DNA of 64,000 bases from Apostichopus japonicus (Eukaryota; Echinodermata; Holothuroidea; Aspidochirotida; Stichopodidae), in contig NC_092583.1 in assembly GCF_037975245.1 (NCBI RefSeq), forward strand, positions 3,154,764-3,218,763. The letters run 5' to 3'. Positions 11,331-22,000 of this stretch are shown here, one piece after another (position 1 is the stretch's first letter; every line of letters starts with the position of its first letter). The translations under genes were made by a program, and so were the position numbers. The notes below the pieces were generated by a model, which saw nothing but the letters and a program-made list of their open reading frames with translations, was not told the origin of the DNA and ran no database searches.

Positions 11331-11407
11331 TTTTTTAATAGTATAAATAAATCGCGTTAAGCAAGAATAAGTTATACACTTTTCGATATCAGTTACAGTT
11401 TTAAGGA

Positions 11408-11466
11408 GGGGGGGGGGGCTTCTGCGTAGGGGGGTCTTCTGTGTAGGTGGGGGCTTCTGCGTAGGG
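11408..11466 (+). repeat. Short tandem repeat, unit about 19 bp
   Basis: Three units of the pattern GGGGCTTCTGCGTAGGG with variable G-run length lie just upstream of the decayed LINE. Confidence 0.75.
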
Positions 11467-11500
11467 AAAGAAAATTGACTGGACTATCTAGTTAAACATA

Positions 11501-12130
11501 CTGACTTTGGTGTCAGTTTATAAAGCTTATGTTCGCCCTGTTGTGGATTATGCTACTCCTGTGTGACATTACTGCTGTTCAGGCCAACCGTCTGAAGTGT
11601 ATCCATGGAAACGAGCGTGTCGTAACATTATAAGTGCCAACTACAACTCGTACACCAAAGCCTTGGAACTCACCGGTCTCCAGGCGCTGGCAAATAGGCG
11701 AGTTGAACTTGCTTCCAATTTGGCCATAGGATGTACTAAGTTCGATAGATATGCCGAGCTGTTCCTTGCTACCCATAACACGCACGGCATGTCCTTAAGA
11801 AACCCCACACCCTACCAGGAAATTAAGTATTGCAGGAACAGGTACGGAAATAGTGCAATACCTTTCTAGCGTATAGACTTATAAACGATTGATTTTGGTG
11901 TGTTTGTACCTGGTTAGTCGTATTATTTAGCATCTTATCAAGGTGGGGGGTGGGGGGGGGGGTGGTAGTACTACTGAATTTTCCTTGTAATTTTGTAGGT
12001 TGTCTTTATTTATTATTTATTTGTGTGTCTTTTGTTCTTCTACCTTTAGTGTTATTGAGTTACTGTTTTATTTTTTATTCCCCCCGTTACTTTTTGGCCT
12101 TTGGGCCACGATATATGCAATAAACTACTG

Positions 12131-12183
<53 letters not shown>

Positions 12184-12230
12184 GCTACTACTACTGCTAC
12201 TACTACTACAACTACTACTACTACTACTGA
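11501..12230 (+). mobile_element. 5'-truncated, decayed LINE (non-LTR retrotransposon)
   Basis: Bases 11501-11869 translate, across at least two frameshifts and one stop, to the C-terminal end of a non-LTR reverse transcriptase. Visible pieces are VSVYKAYVRPVVDYATPV, QANRLKCI, KRACRNIISANYNSYT, ALELTGLQALANRRVELA and RNRYGNSAIPF. The order and wording fit the thumb/C-terminal tail seen in Jockey/L2/Crack-type ORF2 proteins (established family pattern). A stop falls where these proteins usually have VWH. About 250 bp of 3'UTR follow, ending GGGCCACGATATATGCAA then TAAA and a (CTA)n tract rather than poly(A). The clade is not resolved. It is non-functional. Confidence 0.75.
12127..12229 (+). 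repeat. (CTA)n microsatellite forming the LINE 3' tail
   Basis: About 34 near-perfect CTA/TAC units with a few TGC and ACA interruptions directly follow the LINE 3' end. This suggests the tract grew from the element's own short-repeat tail. Reading frames across it (poly-Leu, poly-Ser, poly-Tyr) are artefacts. Confidence 0.95.
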
Positions 12231-13386
12231 CCAATTGGTCAACTCAAAAATCGAAAGGAATGTCGGACCTTTTTGCTCCCTTCTACAATGTTAACAAAAC
12301 ATATGTAAATTGATGTAAATTCATTCATGGACCCCCTTGTTGTTCATAAGATTACATTGTTTACATTAGTCGGGGAAGATGTTTCATAACCTGATGACAA
12401 CTTATACTAATTACTTGCCCCCTTGTGGGTGACAAGATATGCTTATATATATATTTTTTTCTTGGTACATACCTACAATTTGAAGAATATATCATCCACC
12501 GAAAAGTTTACCCTTGTCGGGCGGGGGGTGGGGGGTGGGGGGTGAGTGGAACACCCTAAAATAGATTCTAGTCGGGTGAATTCTTGAAATGTTTGCATAT
12601 TTTATTACGTATTATTTTTTATATGTTTGGATATTTAAGAGTATAAAATCATTAAAAGAAAATAATAAAGTTGGTGTAAAAATTCAGGTGGATTTCGTTC
12701 TAGAAATTCGTTTAATGAAACAGGCAAATTTCGCAAAGACAGCTGGCACATTCATGGGATGGGGAGTACGATGATAAACATCCACCTCTTCCAGCTTGAA
12801 ATCAACTAGGTCATGGTGGCTAACTTTGCAAGTACCGTGATGCTAGCTGCCACCACGGTGTGGGGGGGGGGGAGGGAGTGTTAGGACAAATGGGCCAATA
12901 AATTGTTAGATTACTATAACGAGAAGTTCCACTATGCATATTCAGTGAATCTGGTGTATGGCAAGTGGATAAACTTAATATCTTACATTTAGCTGTTTAT
13001 AAGATGACATTTTAGAAAGTACAATGAAACCCTCATGTGATAAGTAAAATGTTGTATTGTCTATAAATAAACATGGTATACGTACATCAGAAAACTCACA
13101 GAGCATGCGCAGTTAACATCATCAAATACGCAGACTGTCAAATCTCCAAATGATTTGTAAAATACATAGCGAAAGGATGTTTAAACATGTCATAACTTGC
13201 GTATACACCTATCATAACTTGTAATGTATCTCTAAGTACGAAATTTTTCCAAGCAAGATATTATAAATTTGTATAACATATTGAAGGAGTTAACCATTTA
13301 CCAAAACACATTCCCTTGTTGTAAGATGGTATAGTTTCAGGAAGGTGTACCCAAGGGGGAATGTGTGTGTGTGTGGGGAATTTTAA

Positions 13387-14528
13387 AGGAGAAATAAACC
13401 CTAGTTTTTTTTGCATCCATTCTTACGTTTTGACAGATGGTCTTTCCAGTAAAAGCAAAAGAAAAACATAAAAATCCCTTTTTTGAGGTGAAAAAAACGA
13501 TTTGAATGGAGTTCATGTGTCGCGCCATTTTGTTTGAATTGAGCCAGTTCCCGGATGTACCGTGACGAAAGCGAGCCGCTTCGCGTATTTCAAGACAAAA
13601 TAGTTGCCAATCCCTAAAATAATTAGAATTGTACTTTCAACAATAGTAATGAATAAAATATCGATCAAAAAATATCTTTTGTCTTTATTGATCTGTAAAA
13701 ATGCTTAAAAAGTGTGTGAAATTTGTTATTGTAACGAGTATCAGTAGAAATATAAATTTTGGGATCTTTTCAAGGATTTGATTTTTAACGTGTTTAAATT
13801 GTTTTCAACACGGTGATGTTGGGTCGAATTCCGTTGCTGATACGAATACCGGTTCCGCGAGCCACTGCGAAGAATGGTGTCTGTGTGTACTCTGTTCGCC
13901 ATTGGAAAGCGACAAGGGAAGGGTATGCTGCTATGGATTGTTCGCGGAAAAAGCTTTGTTGAACGCAGGAGAATGTCTGACCAACAGACCTGAATTCTCC
14001 CAGATATTTTTGCAGCCAGTTCATTTAGAACTCTGTTTTGTAAATTTCTTGAGGTACAAGAAGAAGAATCCTATTCCTACGGCTGCTGAGAACATGACGA
14101 ACAGGTACTGTACACCTCAGTGAAAGTTCACTCTTTTCCGGATATTTTATTCCATCTGGAATAACGAAATATCTTTTTCCTTTTTCTGCTCCCTCTTCCA
14201 CTCTTCGGTTAACACAACCAAAGGCTTGGCATTTGGGCATTTTAACCGGTGAAATAAGCGAAGCAAGGTGCTCGAACATAGCGTGAATAGACTATAACTA
14301 TTATGCAAAGCTTCATTGTTTTGAAGTTACGACGTGGCTAGCCTACGTCATTTTTGAAGCGCCCTCAATCCTCAAATTAACAAAATGGCCGTTGTTCAAA
14401 TGGGTAAAAAAAATCAAATTTGCGTAAAATTCAGGGAAACTATATTTTGCTTAGTAATTTCATAAATGATATCAGAAAAATATCCCCTACCGCATGTACA
14501 CTTCAAAAACCCAGAGTTTATTTCTCCT
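13387..14528 (-). mobile_element. Kolobok-like DNA transposon derivative, TTAA target
   Basis: The unit is 1142 bp. Its 5' end reads AGGAGAAATAAACCCTAG and its 3' end, reverse-complemented, reads AGGAGAAATAAACTCTGG. Both are flanked by TTAA (13383-13386 and 14529-14532). TTAA targets occur in Kolobok and piggyBac elements. An internal THAP-type zinc-finger fragment on the minus strand favours Kolobok, whose transposases commonly carry a THAP domain. The unit is too short for a complete transposase and no catalytic region was recognised, so it is probably an internally deleted, non-autonomous copy. Confidence 0.75.
14025..14279 (-). pseudogene. THAP zinc-finger fragment of a Kolobok-type transposase
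   Basis: From an internal Met at 14240 the frame reads MPKCQAFGCVNRR, then KGKRYFVIPDGIKYPEKS. This matches the start of a THAP domain: Cys-x4-Cys, the Asn-Arg pair, the KG..FF.IP block and the PEK block. The second zinc-binding half (Cys-x2-His) and the tryptophan region are not found downstream in any frame I could read. The frame becomes non-THAP after SELSLR, where AG/GTGTAC could be a splice donor. Either an exon is missing or the domain is truncated. THAP domains are DNA-binding; here the fragment is treated as a transposase relic because it sits inside the TTAA-flanked unit. Confidence 0.6.
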
Positions 14529-14922
14529 TTAACCCATTTTTTTATAACAGAAAAGCAATTTATTATACTGTTAGGTAACGTTACGAAATGATATAGTATG
14601 ATACATGTCTATATGGAATATGTAAAGCAGTGCTCGTTTGATGGACCGCATCCTCAAATATACTATAACATAATGATGCTGACTTGCACAGTTACATTTT
14701 AACCCCTCCCCTTTTTTGGGAGGGGGGGGTGTTCATCCATTTTAATTGAGAATTACGTGTTCAATATTTTCGGTAACCTTAATACCAATGAAAACGTCTA
14801 TCGCACATCATATGTATGATATTACAATATACATAACACGCAGAGAAAGTGAAATGACACAAAACGCAGCTTCAAATGAACCAGGAATTAATGAGCCTAT
14901 ACTTTAAAATTCAACCTGTTAC

Positions 14923-14923
<1 letters not shown>

Positions 14924-14975
<52 letters not shown>
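14924..14975. repeat. (TA)n microsatellite
   Basis: About 26 uninterrupted TA units. From 14976 to about 15780 I see only AT-rich sequence without supported genes. Confidence 0.95.
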
Positions 14976-14978
<3 letters not shown>

Positions 14979-15785
14979 CCGTGTAGCCTAAGCTTAATAT
15001 AACGCTCAGGTCGTACAAACTTAAGTGACAATAAACACACGATAGTCTAAATATGTATTCTGCTTCAATAAATTCCACTTATTTACATAAATATTAACAA
15101 CGAAAGATTAAAGGCTTTTAGTAAGATAGAATATAAGCTTATAGTAAACTTTGTAAACTCCTAGCGTTATATAAATAAAACTAATACATCCATGTTAGGC
15201 TAATCTAAACTCTTCTCAAAACAACTTTTTTTTTTTTAAGTATATTGTCTAATGAAAAATTGGTACCATAAAAATTCTATCTGAAATACCGCATATTTAA
15301 TTCAATAAAAAAAATTCTACTAAATTTTGCCGGAATTAAAGGGAGGTAAAGCGATATTTAATATTTGAATGAACGTTTTCATGAGGTGTAAGGGAATGTT
15401 AGTTTTGCGATTTTTTTTTTTGTATATTTTTTTTTATCAATTTGTGAACAAAATGAGGAAATTACATGTCAAGCTGTATACTGACGAATATTGGAAGAGA
15501 GACCAAAATACAACAACAAAAAACATATTTTTCAGTTTTACAGAAAAATATCCACTATTTTTTTTCCATCTTATGCCTGATAGAGAAGTAAACAAATCCA
15601 CTCAATATACACTTCGTCACAAGTGATGTCATCATCATTACTTTAAAGCATTATCGAGAAATTTAGTCTTATTATGGCTTTTTCATTGGATTGGATATAC
15701 TTTCCATACAAAATTTTACTGTACAAAGCGGATAGGGGCGGCCCGTCGACATGGCGCATTAGCTGATATGTGTTTCCGTCCTGGG

Positions 15786-16312
15786 CAGGGGCGTCGATCC
15801 TAGGGGTCATGGGCGTCGATCCTAGGGCGCATGGCGTCGATCCTAGGGCGCAGGGGGTCATTGGCCCCTCCAATCGATTAATATTGTGGGCAAAAGTGTG
15901 ATGTTGCCTTTACAACAGTTGCTAGTCAATGCACGCATAAACATAACAATACATATGATAATTTATATAAACGGTTTCGATTTCTTCTATAAAGTAGCTA
16001 GCTAACCCGTATGGAATAAAAACATTTGAACACCTTGTTGAAGAATCATATATATACATGGTGTCGCCTACAAGTTAAATTATTCTATACAAATAAATTC
16101 TTCGTATTCCATCGTATTCACGATACTATTGGACAAAAACTTTATCCTGGAAACATGATAAGTTCGGGGAAAGGATGGGGGGGGGGATAGAAGGAGGAGG
16201 GTACATCTTACAGCCAATTTATGTATGCTTCTGATCAAGTGCAATGCTACTCATGGCGGGCTTGTATTGATTAGTACGCCCCTTCGATCCTCGAAACGAA
16301 ACGACGCCCCTA
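15786..16312. mobile_element. Probable hAT-like element with imperfect TIR and TSD
   Basis: The 5' end CAGGGGCGTC pairs with the 3' end (reverse complement TAGGGGCGTC, 9/10). The flanks GTCCTGGG (15778-15785) and GCCCTGGG (16313-16320) agree in 7 of 8 bases. Inside the left end is a ~27-bp tandem repeat built on GCGTCGATCCTAGGG (about 15786-15855). No transposase is present. The mismatches suggest an older insertion, or possibly coincidence. Confidence 0.5.
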
Positions 16313-17362
16313 GCCCTGGGGGTGAGACGTTACAATGATATCCATATATGAATTGTGTTAGATAGTTCTAACATATTCATAGACAGCTACATTTTTCAAC
16401 GGGCGATCGCCCCGCCCCCCCCCCCCCCCTCGCTCCCATCAACACATTCAAAGTTTTCAAAAAGCTCAACAACAGTCTTAAAGGGTAACCAGTAGCCCCT
16501 CCCGTTAGCCCCTACCCTCTCTGCACTCCTAAATACGCTAAAGAATAAATTAAAATAGCTTAAAAAGAACCGTCATCAGGTAAGCCCGACCCCTGCCTCC
16601 CATCCCTGCCCTCCACCATCTGATTTTGTTGGCAGTAAATCTCAGCTATATACAAACATGTAAATTTGACCATCTGCGTGTGTTCTTCATGCTTAATTAA
16701 TGTTTTCGTGTACATTCTATTAGTATACAAGTGACTTTCGCCTTTAACAGATATTTATCCCCGCCCTCCACGCCTTTATTCAACATCCCCGCCGCCACCC
16801 CCCCTTTCCCCCACCTCCCCTCTACTATTGGTCATGAACAAAGGTAAATCATTTTTAAAGCTTCACCTCAGATTGATTACTACACTGAGATATATTATTA
16901 TCTACTTAAACACTTTCTCATTTGTCAAGATTAATTTGAAAGTAACGTACATCTATATAGTAAAGACCGTTTGACAACGTTTGATGAATTTTGTAGTATA
17001 GTATCAAATTTTAGCTCTAAATAATTTAAGCTCTAAATAAATAATGACGTGATAATAAAAAGAAAGAAGAAGTTATTTATAAATCAAGTATAATCGATAT
17101 CAGCTTATTATTTCTTATACTTTATAGTGTCGGAAGCATTGATGATTATTAATCATATTTAATTGACCTTTTAAATCCGAGTGTAGAGAATGTACAGTTA
17201 TTAACACAGTCTCGATCAAAATGGACGCCGTATATAAGCAACGAAAGTATATCATTGCTAATCCATGTTATCTCGAAATATGCCTGTTTGGTTGCTTGAA
17301 TTGAAGCCACGTACACTATATGGGAATAACTATTGAGATACTGAGATACACAAAGTGATGAA

Positions 17363-17614
17363 ATGTATGTATGTATGTATGTATATGTGATCTTCCCGCA
17401 AGCAGGAACTCGCGAAAGAAGCCATGGAGGCTTATAGACTCGCAAGCTGACCGAAGCCAATCTCTCGGCACACATTCATTTAACGTCCATGTCAGGAAAT
17501 TGTTATTGAACAACACCCTTGCCAGACGACACACATTGCTGTCGGCGGGGAATCGAACCGGGGATCTCATGACTGGGAGACGCCGGCGTTAACCACTAGG
17601 CTATACACTCCGCC
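17363..17614 (-). mobile_element. tRNA-derived SINE with (ATAC)n tail
   Basis: The minus strand begins GGCGGAGTGTATAGCCTAG, followed by GTGGTTAACG (an A-box-like segment) and GGTTCGATTCC (a B box), spaced as in a tRNA. About 170 bp of unrelated body follows, ending in four to five CATA/ATAC units at 17363-17384. The cloverleaf is degraded and the isotype is unclear (the putative loop could read GTC, Asp-like). This fits a pol III-transcribed SINE mobilised by a LINE partner. Confidence 0.7.
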
Positions 17615-18600
17615 TGAAATAGTCAAGAATGTTTTGTATTGTTTTACCGTTAGGTTCCAGAGTAGGGATCTGGGTGGATTCCAGTAGTGGTCAAAATATA
17701 GAATTGAAATCAGAATTGATGATATTTCTGCTTAGGAAAAGTTCTTGGATTTGAGTGGAAGCAAAGATTGCTATTGTGCTACTCCCCTTGTTTTACACTC
17801 CACACTATTTAACCTGCTGAGTTTTCAGTGGCGTGCGCATGATTTCAAAGGCGCGGGTGGGGTGGGGTGGGGGTGGGGGAGGGTGGATGGATGGTGGTGG
17901 ATTCGTAATCCCTCCCTCCCCGACTGATTTAGGAAGAGGCATTGACACAATATGGAAGGGCCAGGGAAAAATCCAAGATTTTATAAAGGAGGGTTGTGGA
18001 TCCAGGGTTCGTTGAAGCTGACTCCCATGTTAGGGGGGGGGGGGGTTGGGGGTCCTTCCTCCGTAAGAATAATTTGGGACGTTAAAATGTTGCATTTTGA
18101 GGCATATTTTTAGACTATGAATAAGGTCAATAAGCCTAAACGCTTTGACGTGAGGCAGAAGTGCGACGCATTAAACTCATCGTGCGACGCGTAAGGAAAA
18201 AGTCCCTACGAAATAATATGCTGATACAATCCTATTTATAATACATTAATAATGTACTTTGCTCCGTCAACAAAAAAATTCATTTGATAAATAGACTTGG
18301 CGTAGGCCAACTTCTTATATAATTGAATGTACCTCCAGTCTGCTATTAACTTGGGTCATATTCATTACTTCCAGTGACGCACTAACATCGATGAAAATTA
18401 CCTGCGCATAAAGGCGGAATTAAGAAACAGAATATTGTGAACGTAACAGTTAATATGTGTTGCTAACAAATGCAAGAAATTCTACGACTTTAAAGTTGAC
18501 TAGTCTATAATAGACTAAATGTCATTCTTTTTTTCGTTTCCAGGTTACGATGCAATTTCTACAGTCAAGGTAGCTTTATTTGTCCATCGCATTTCTTCTT

Positions 18601-18656
18601 TCAAAGTTCCCGGATGTAATCAAAGTTTCCGGATGTAATCAAAGTTCCCGGATGTA
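18601..18656 (+). repeat. Three tandem copies of a 19-bp unit
   Basis: The unit TCAAAGTTCCCGGATGTAA is repeated three times with one or two changes. A single AGTTCCCGGATGTA also occurs near 13547. Confidence 0.9.
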
Positions 18657-19411
18657 GGTATGTATTTTGGAATTTTTTTCACCGGCATAGAAGTACAAAG
18701 AGGCGATTTTATTACTTCAAGACATTGTGATTATAGCTTAAAGAAACGGCTGATAATTCAAGACAAAGAGAAATGTACACGTGATGATTGAAAAACTGCA
18801 CCTGCGAAAACATCTCGGGTGAGACAAAAAACTGAATCACTTCGGTGCCTTCAGATTGCATGGCGTCCATGAAGATACTTACAACATTGATGAAACATTG
18901 GAGGAATATATATCTAAAGTCACTGATACTTTTAACGATGAAAAAAGATGGATTTGAGGTCAAGAGAATCTGTCCACGATAAATAATAGCTAATACAAGA
19001 TAATCTTATCCGTCAGTTTTCCCACGTACGAGATGCGATACAAAGTCACGTGACTGATCATTGTGTTTGTATCGAATGACATGACCCGGAACTACGTCAT
19101 GCACGTGGCGCAGTTGACAAGCTCTCGCCATGTTCGTCAGTTATCTAAACCTTTTTAAAGACGCAACTTTCAAATGGGCCGTTGAATATTGAAAGAACTT
19201 TAATTCCCTTCTGACGTTGTGCGTATGTTTCCGTATTCACGACATTGAGCATGCGCAGACGGAGTAATCAAATTATGTAACATAACATGGATCTTTCTTC
19301 CATCCTACTTCAATTCTTACTGTTGATCTATAACGTTGTTCAACAATATATTCCGTTTCTCCAGTTTATTTTCTGTTTTCTTTTCATCATTCCCAGGAAG
19401 AAATTTTGGTT

Positions 19412-19662
19412 TTATTCCCATATCCTCCAATGCATAGTTATTACACTGATAATAATAGACAAACTCATCGTTACAATATTAAACTTGTTACAAGTCGAAT
19501 GCGAACAGTCATCCCCAGCGCAGCAGCCGACACAAAATGTGTCGTCTGATTTTACGTTGCATTGACTTTTGCTTGTTGAATAAGGAGTAAGTCTGCTATG
19601 ATCTAAAGAATCCGATTCTTTCATACACTCTTTTCTGACTTGTAGCCGTTGATCTGGAAAAT
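19412..19662 (-). CDS. Ly-6/uPAR (LU) domain protein, terminal exon
   Basis: The exon starts after CTGTTTTCCAG (a second in-frame AG nine bases on is an alternative, giving a start at 19653) and ends at a TAA at 19412-19414. Entered in phase 1, it encodes the second half of a second LU domain. It has cysteines at VRKEC, KSQC and TFC, then CVGCCAGDDCSHSTCN, a variant of the CCxxDxCN signature that closes LU domains. The final segment, NIVTMSLSIIISVITMHW, is a short hydrophobic tail that could be a GPI-attachment signal or a membrane anchor. LU proteins are extracellular three-finger folds, often GPI-linked. The function of this one cannot be inferred from sequence. Confidence 0.8.
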
Positions 19663-20211
19663 CTGGAAAACAGGGGAAAATATATAAATATTTGAAAATA
19701 GAGTTTTGGAGAGAATTCAATGGGTGAGGAGAAATACATCCTTTACCTTTCTAAGAGCGCGAAGTTTCATGGTGCTCCAAGGCAAATTTACAAGGTGCTT
19801 ATGTTACTCATAGGTTTGTGGTGAAACACCATACAGTAGAACCTATCATGCAAAACCGCTCTTGTGGAACCGCAAACTCCTCGTCTTTGCGCCTAAGCTA
19901 CAAAAACTGATTCACTTCTCTCTACTAAAGTTTTATACCAAACCTTTTATCAATTCCACTGAATTCAGAATTTCTGGATTATGTAAATTAAACTAAAATT
20001 TCAAGCTAATTCCACGAGGGGTCATTTTTACCTAGTAAACCATGGCTTCGGTTTTAGAGAACACGTGATAGTTTGACGATGCAGTAATGTTAACGTCAAT
20101 GTGGGAAGTCGTATGCTGTATACCTATACAGTTATATACGAGTTGATTGTGTTGTTTATCAAATTTTGCTTCTTTATTAGCGTCTGATTCTCTGTATACA
20201 GACAGACTTAC

Positions 20212-20487
20212 CCGCCCAAGTCACTGTTGTTTCACAGTCTGTTCCAATATCTGTACACGTGGACAGGAGTCTGTTAACGAGTGTCTGTGGTACCGGGGGT
20301 TTTGGTGGGGGTCTAAGGATGCCCCCATTTCCCCCGTTGTTACAACCGTCCTCTGAGCAGCACATTGAGCAAGTGAGTCCTTTCTGTGTTCGCACACAGT
20401 ATGAGTTGCCGTCCTGCGCCGATACGTCCGGACATTCAGTAGAAGGTAAACAGCTCCTCACTAGCGTCATTTCGGAATCTAAATCAC
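20212..20487 (-). CDS. Ly-6/uPAR (LU) domain protein, middle exon
   Basis: Flanked by the acceptor TTTTCTAG and the donor GGGCGG/GTAAGT, the exon is 276 nt and phase 1 on both sides. It supplies the end of LU domain 1 (LVRSCLPSTEC, NSYC, then LTCSMCCSEDGCNN, a textbook CCxxDxCN closure). A Gly/Pro linker (NGGNGG..RPPPKPPVPQ) follows, then the start of a second domain (LLSTCTDIGTDC, TVTWAG). The second domain lacks the LxCYxC opening found in domain 1, so its first finger appears lost or strongly altered. Confidence 0.85.
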
Positions 20488-20949
20488 CTAGAAAACAGAG
20501 GCATAAGATTCACGAAGAAAAGTGTTTAAGATTCAGTATATACTAGTAAATACTGGACAAAAATGCTTACCGTACTGGATATGGTGGGGGGAGGAGGCCG
20601 GAGGGGGGGGGGGTGGGTGGAGGTACCACAGTAACTTATAGGGTCATGAAAAAGGGGAAAGCCAGTTAAAGGTACTATAAAGTTGACAAAAATCAATTGT
20701 CAACAAGAATCCAAGTTAATGCGCCATAGAAACGGCTGGCAATGAAAATTTGGAGGCTATCAGTCTCCTCTCGCTTTTAAAGGGTACAGGAGGGGTGGGA
20801 GGATATGTGAGGAGGTTATGACACCATATCCTACCCTGTAACACTCCTATCTCCCTTACACATTTCCTCTCTCCACTTCCTCCCATCCCTGCCCCTCTAT
20901 CGCTACACTCCCCCTCCCCTTCCCCTCCATCATTTGTTCGTATACTTAC

Positions 20950-21069
20950 CAAACCACATAGCCTCTAATGAACAAGAATCCATCTTTTTTGGGCAGTGAA
21001 CTAGGCTTTTAGATTCGTTGCAAGGATCGTCTGGTGCGCTACCACAGTGATAACAGTGTAAGCAGTAAA
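20950..21069 (-). CDS. Ly-6/uPAR (LU) domain protein, exon opening domain 1
   Basis: A pyrimidine-rich acceptor (TTCTTTCGAACAG) and the donor TGGTTTG/GTAAGTATA bound a 120-nt phase 1-1 exon. It encodes YCLHCYHCGSAPDDPCNESK, then LVHCPKKMDSC. This is the LxCYxC opening and early cysteine spacing of an LU domain. It joins the next exon through a Gly codon without loss of frame. It lacks a start codon, so a signal-peptide exon ending in phase 1 must lie upstream on the minus strand. The best candidate I found is at 48694-48757. Confidence 0.85.
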
Positions 21070-21160
21070 CTGTTCGAAAGAAGAAAAAGAAGAAGAACAA
21101 ATAAGCATTACTATATACTCTCGACTCATTCATTTTTGAGGGTAGGGGTAATGTTGAGGG

Positions 21161-21204
21161 TCATGTAGGGGGTCATGTAGGGGGTCATGAAGGGGGTCAT
21201 GTAG
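21161..21204 (+). repeat. 12-bp tandem repeat (TCATGTAGGGGG)
   Basis: About 3.7 units with one substitution lie in the intron just upstream of the LU domain 1 exon. Confidence 0.9.
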
Positions 21205-21889
21205 TGGTTGCGTTATGGTTGAAGAAGAACGTATTTTAACAGTTGGAAATAATTTATAAAAACGCAAGATGCGGCTTAAAGAGGAGCACAATCTAAGCAT
21301 CTTCTCGAAATTTGAACTCAATTCCTACTTACCGTTTTTTGAGATATTAGCATTTATAGTTGACTGAGTTTTATTTCCAAAGGGAAAATTGGAGCGAACA
21401 GGTGCGATGTATTAGAAAACAATTGTCTTTTATGGTTTCTTACAAAATGTACATCCAATTTCGTAAAAAGTATAAACACACTCCAGTCACTCGTATATAG
21501 TGTGAACTTCACAGCACCCTTAGGTAAAAAAAAAAGTTGTAAGCCTTTCCAATCCAGGGTCAAAGTGACAAGTAAAAGAAAAACAAAACACTTTGCTGCC
21601 ATTTTGCAACTATGACATCACACCTGTTTGCTTCAGTTCCACTTATATATGTACTATATGGTACAATCTGTGACGATGTCCATTATCTTGCAACCAGGAT
21701 CCCTTAAAGAATTTCCATCTTTCAGCAGTCAATGATCAAATTTCCCTTTGGACATTCCATTTCAGCTACGGGGGTTAGAATAGATGGCGCTGTTTCTAAA
21801 CATATAAGCGTAAGGTGGTATAGTTTCGTTGTACGGTGGATTACATACATATATAACTGTGAAGGAAATAATCTATATAGCCTATAGGA

Positions 21890-22000
<111 letters not shown>

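Noticed and set aside
12000..12313. Poly-Tyr, poly-Leu and poly-Ser frames
   Set aside because: They read the (CTA)n tract.
17827..17845. CAGTGGCGTGCGCATG as a hAT left end
   Set aside because: No matching right end or 8-bp flank repeat was found downstream.
21354..21602. Signal-peptide-like start (MAAKCFVFLLLVTLTLDWKG) as first exon of the LU gene
   Set aside because: It is attractive by position, but no GT donor in phase 1 follows the hydrophobic core. Only a poor GC dinucleotide or a later GTAAGA far past the signal is available. It was kept behind the 48.7-kb candidate but not excluded by transcripts.
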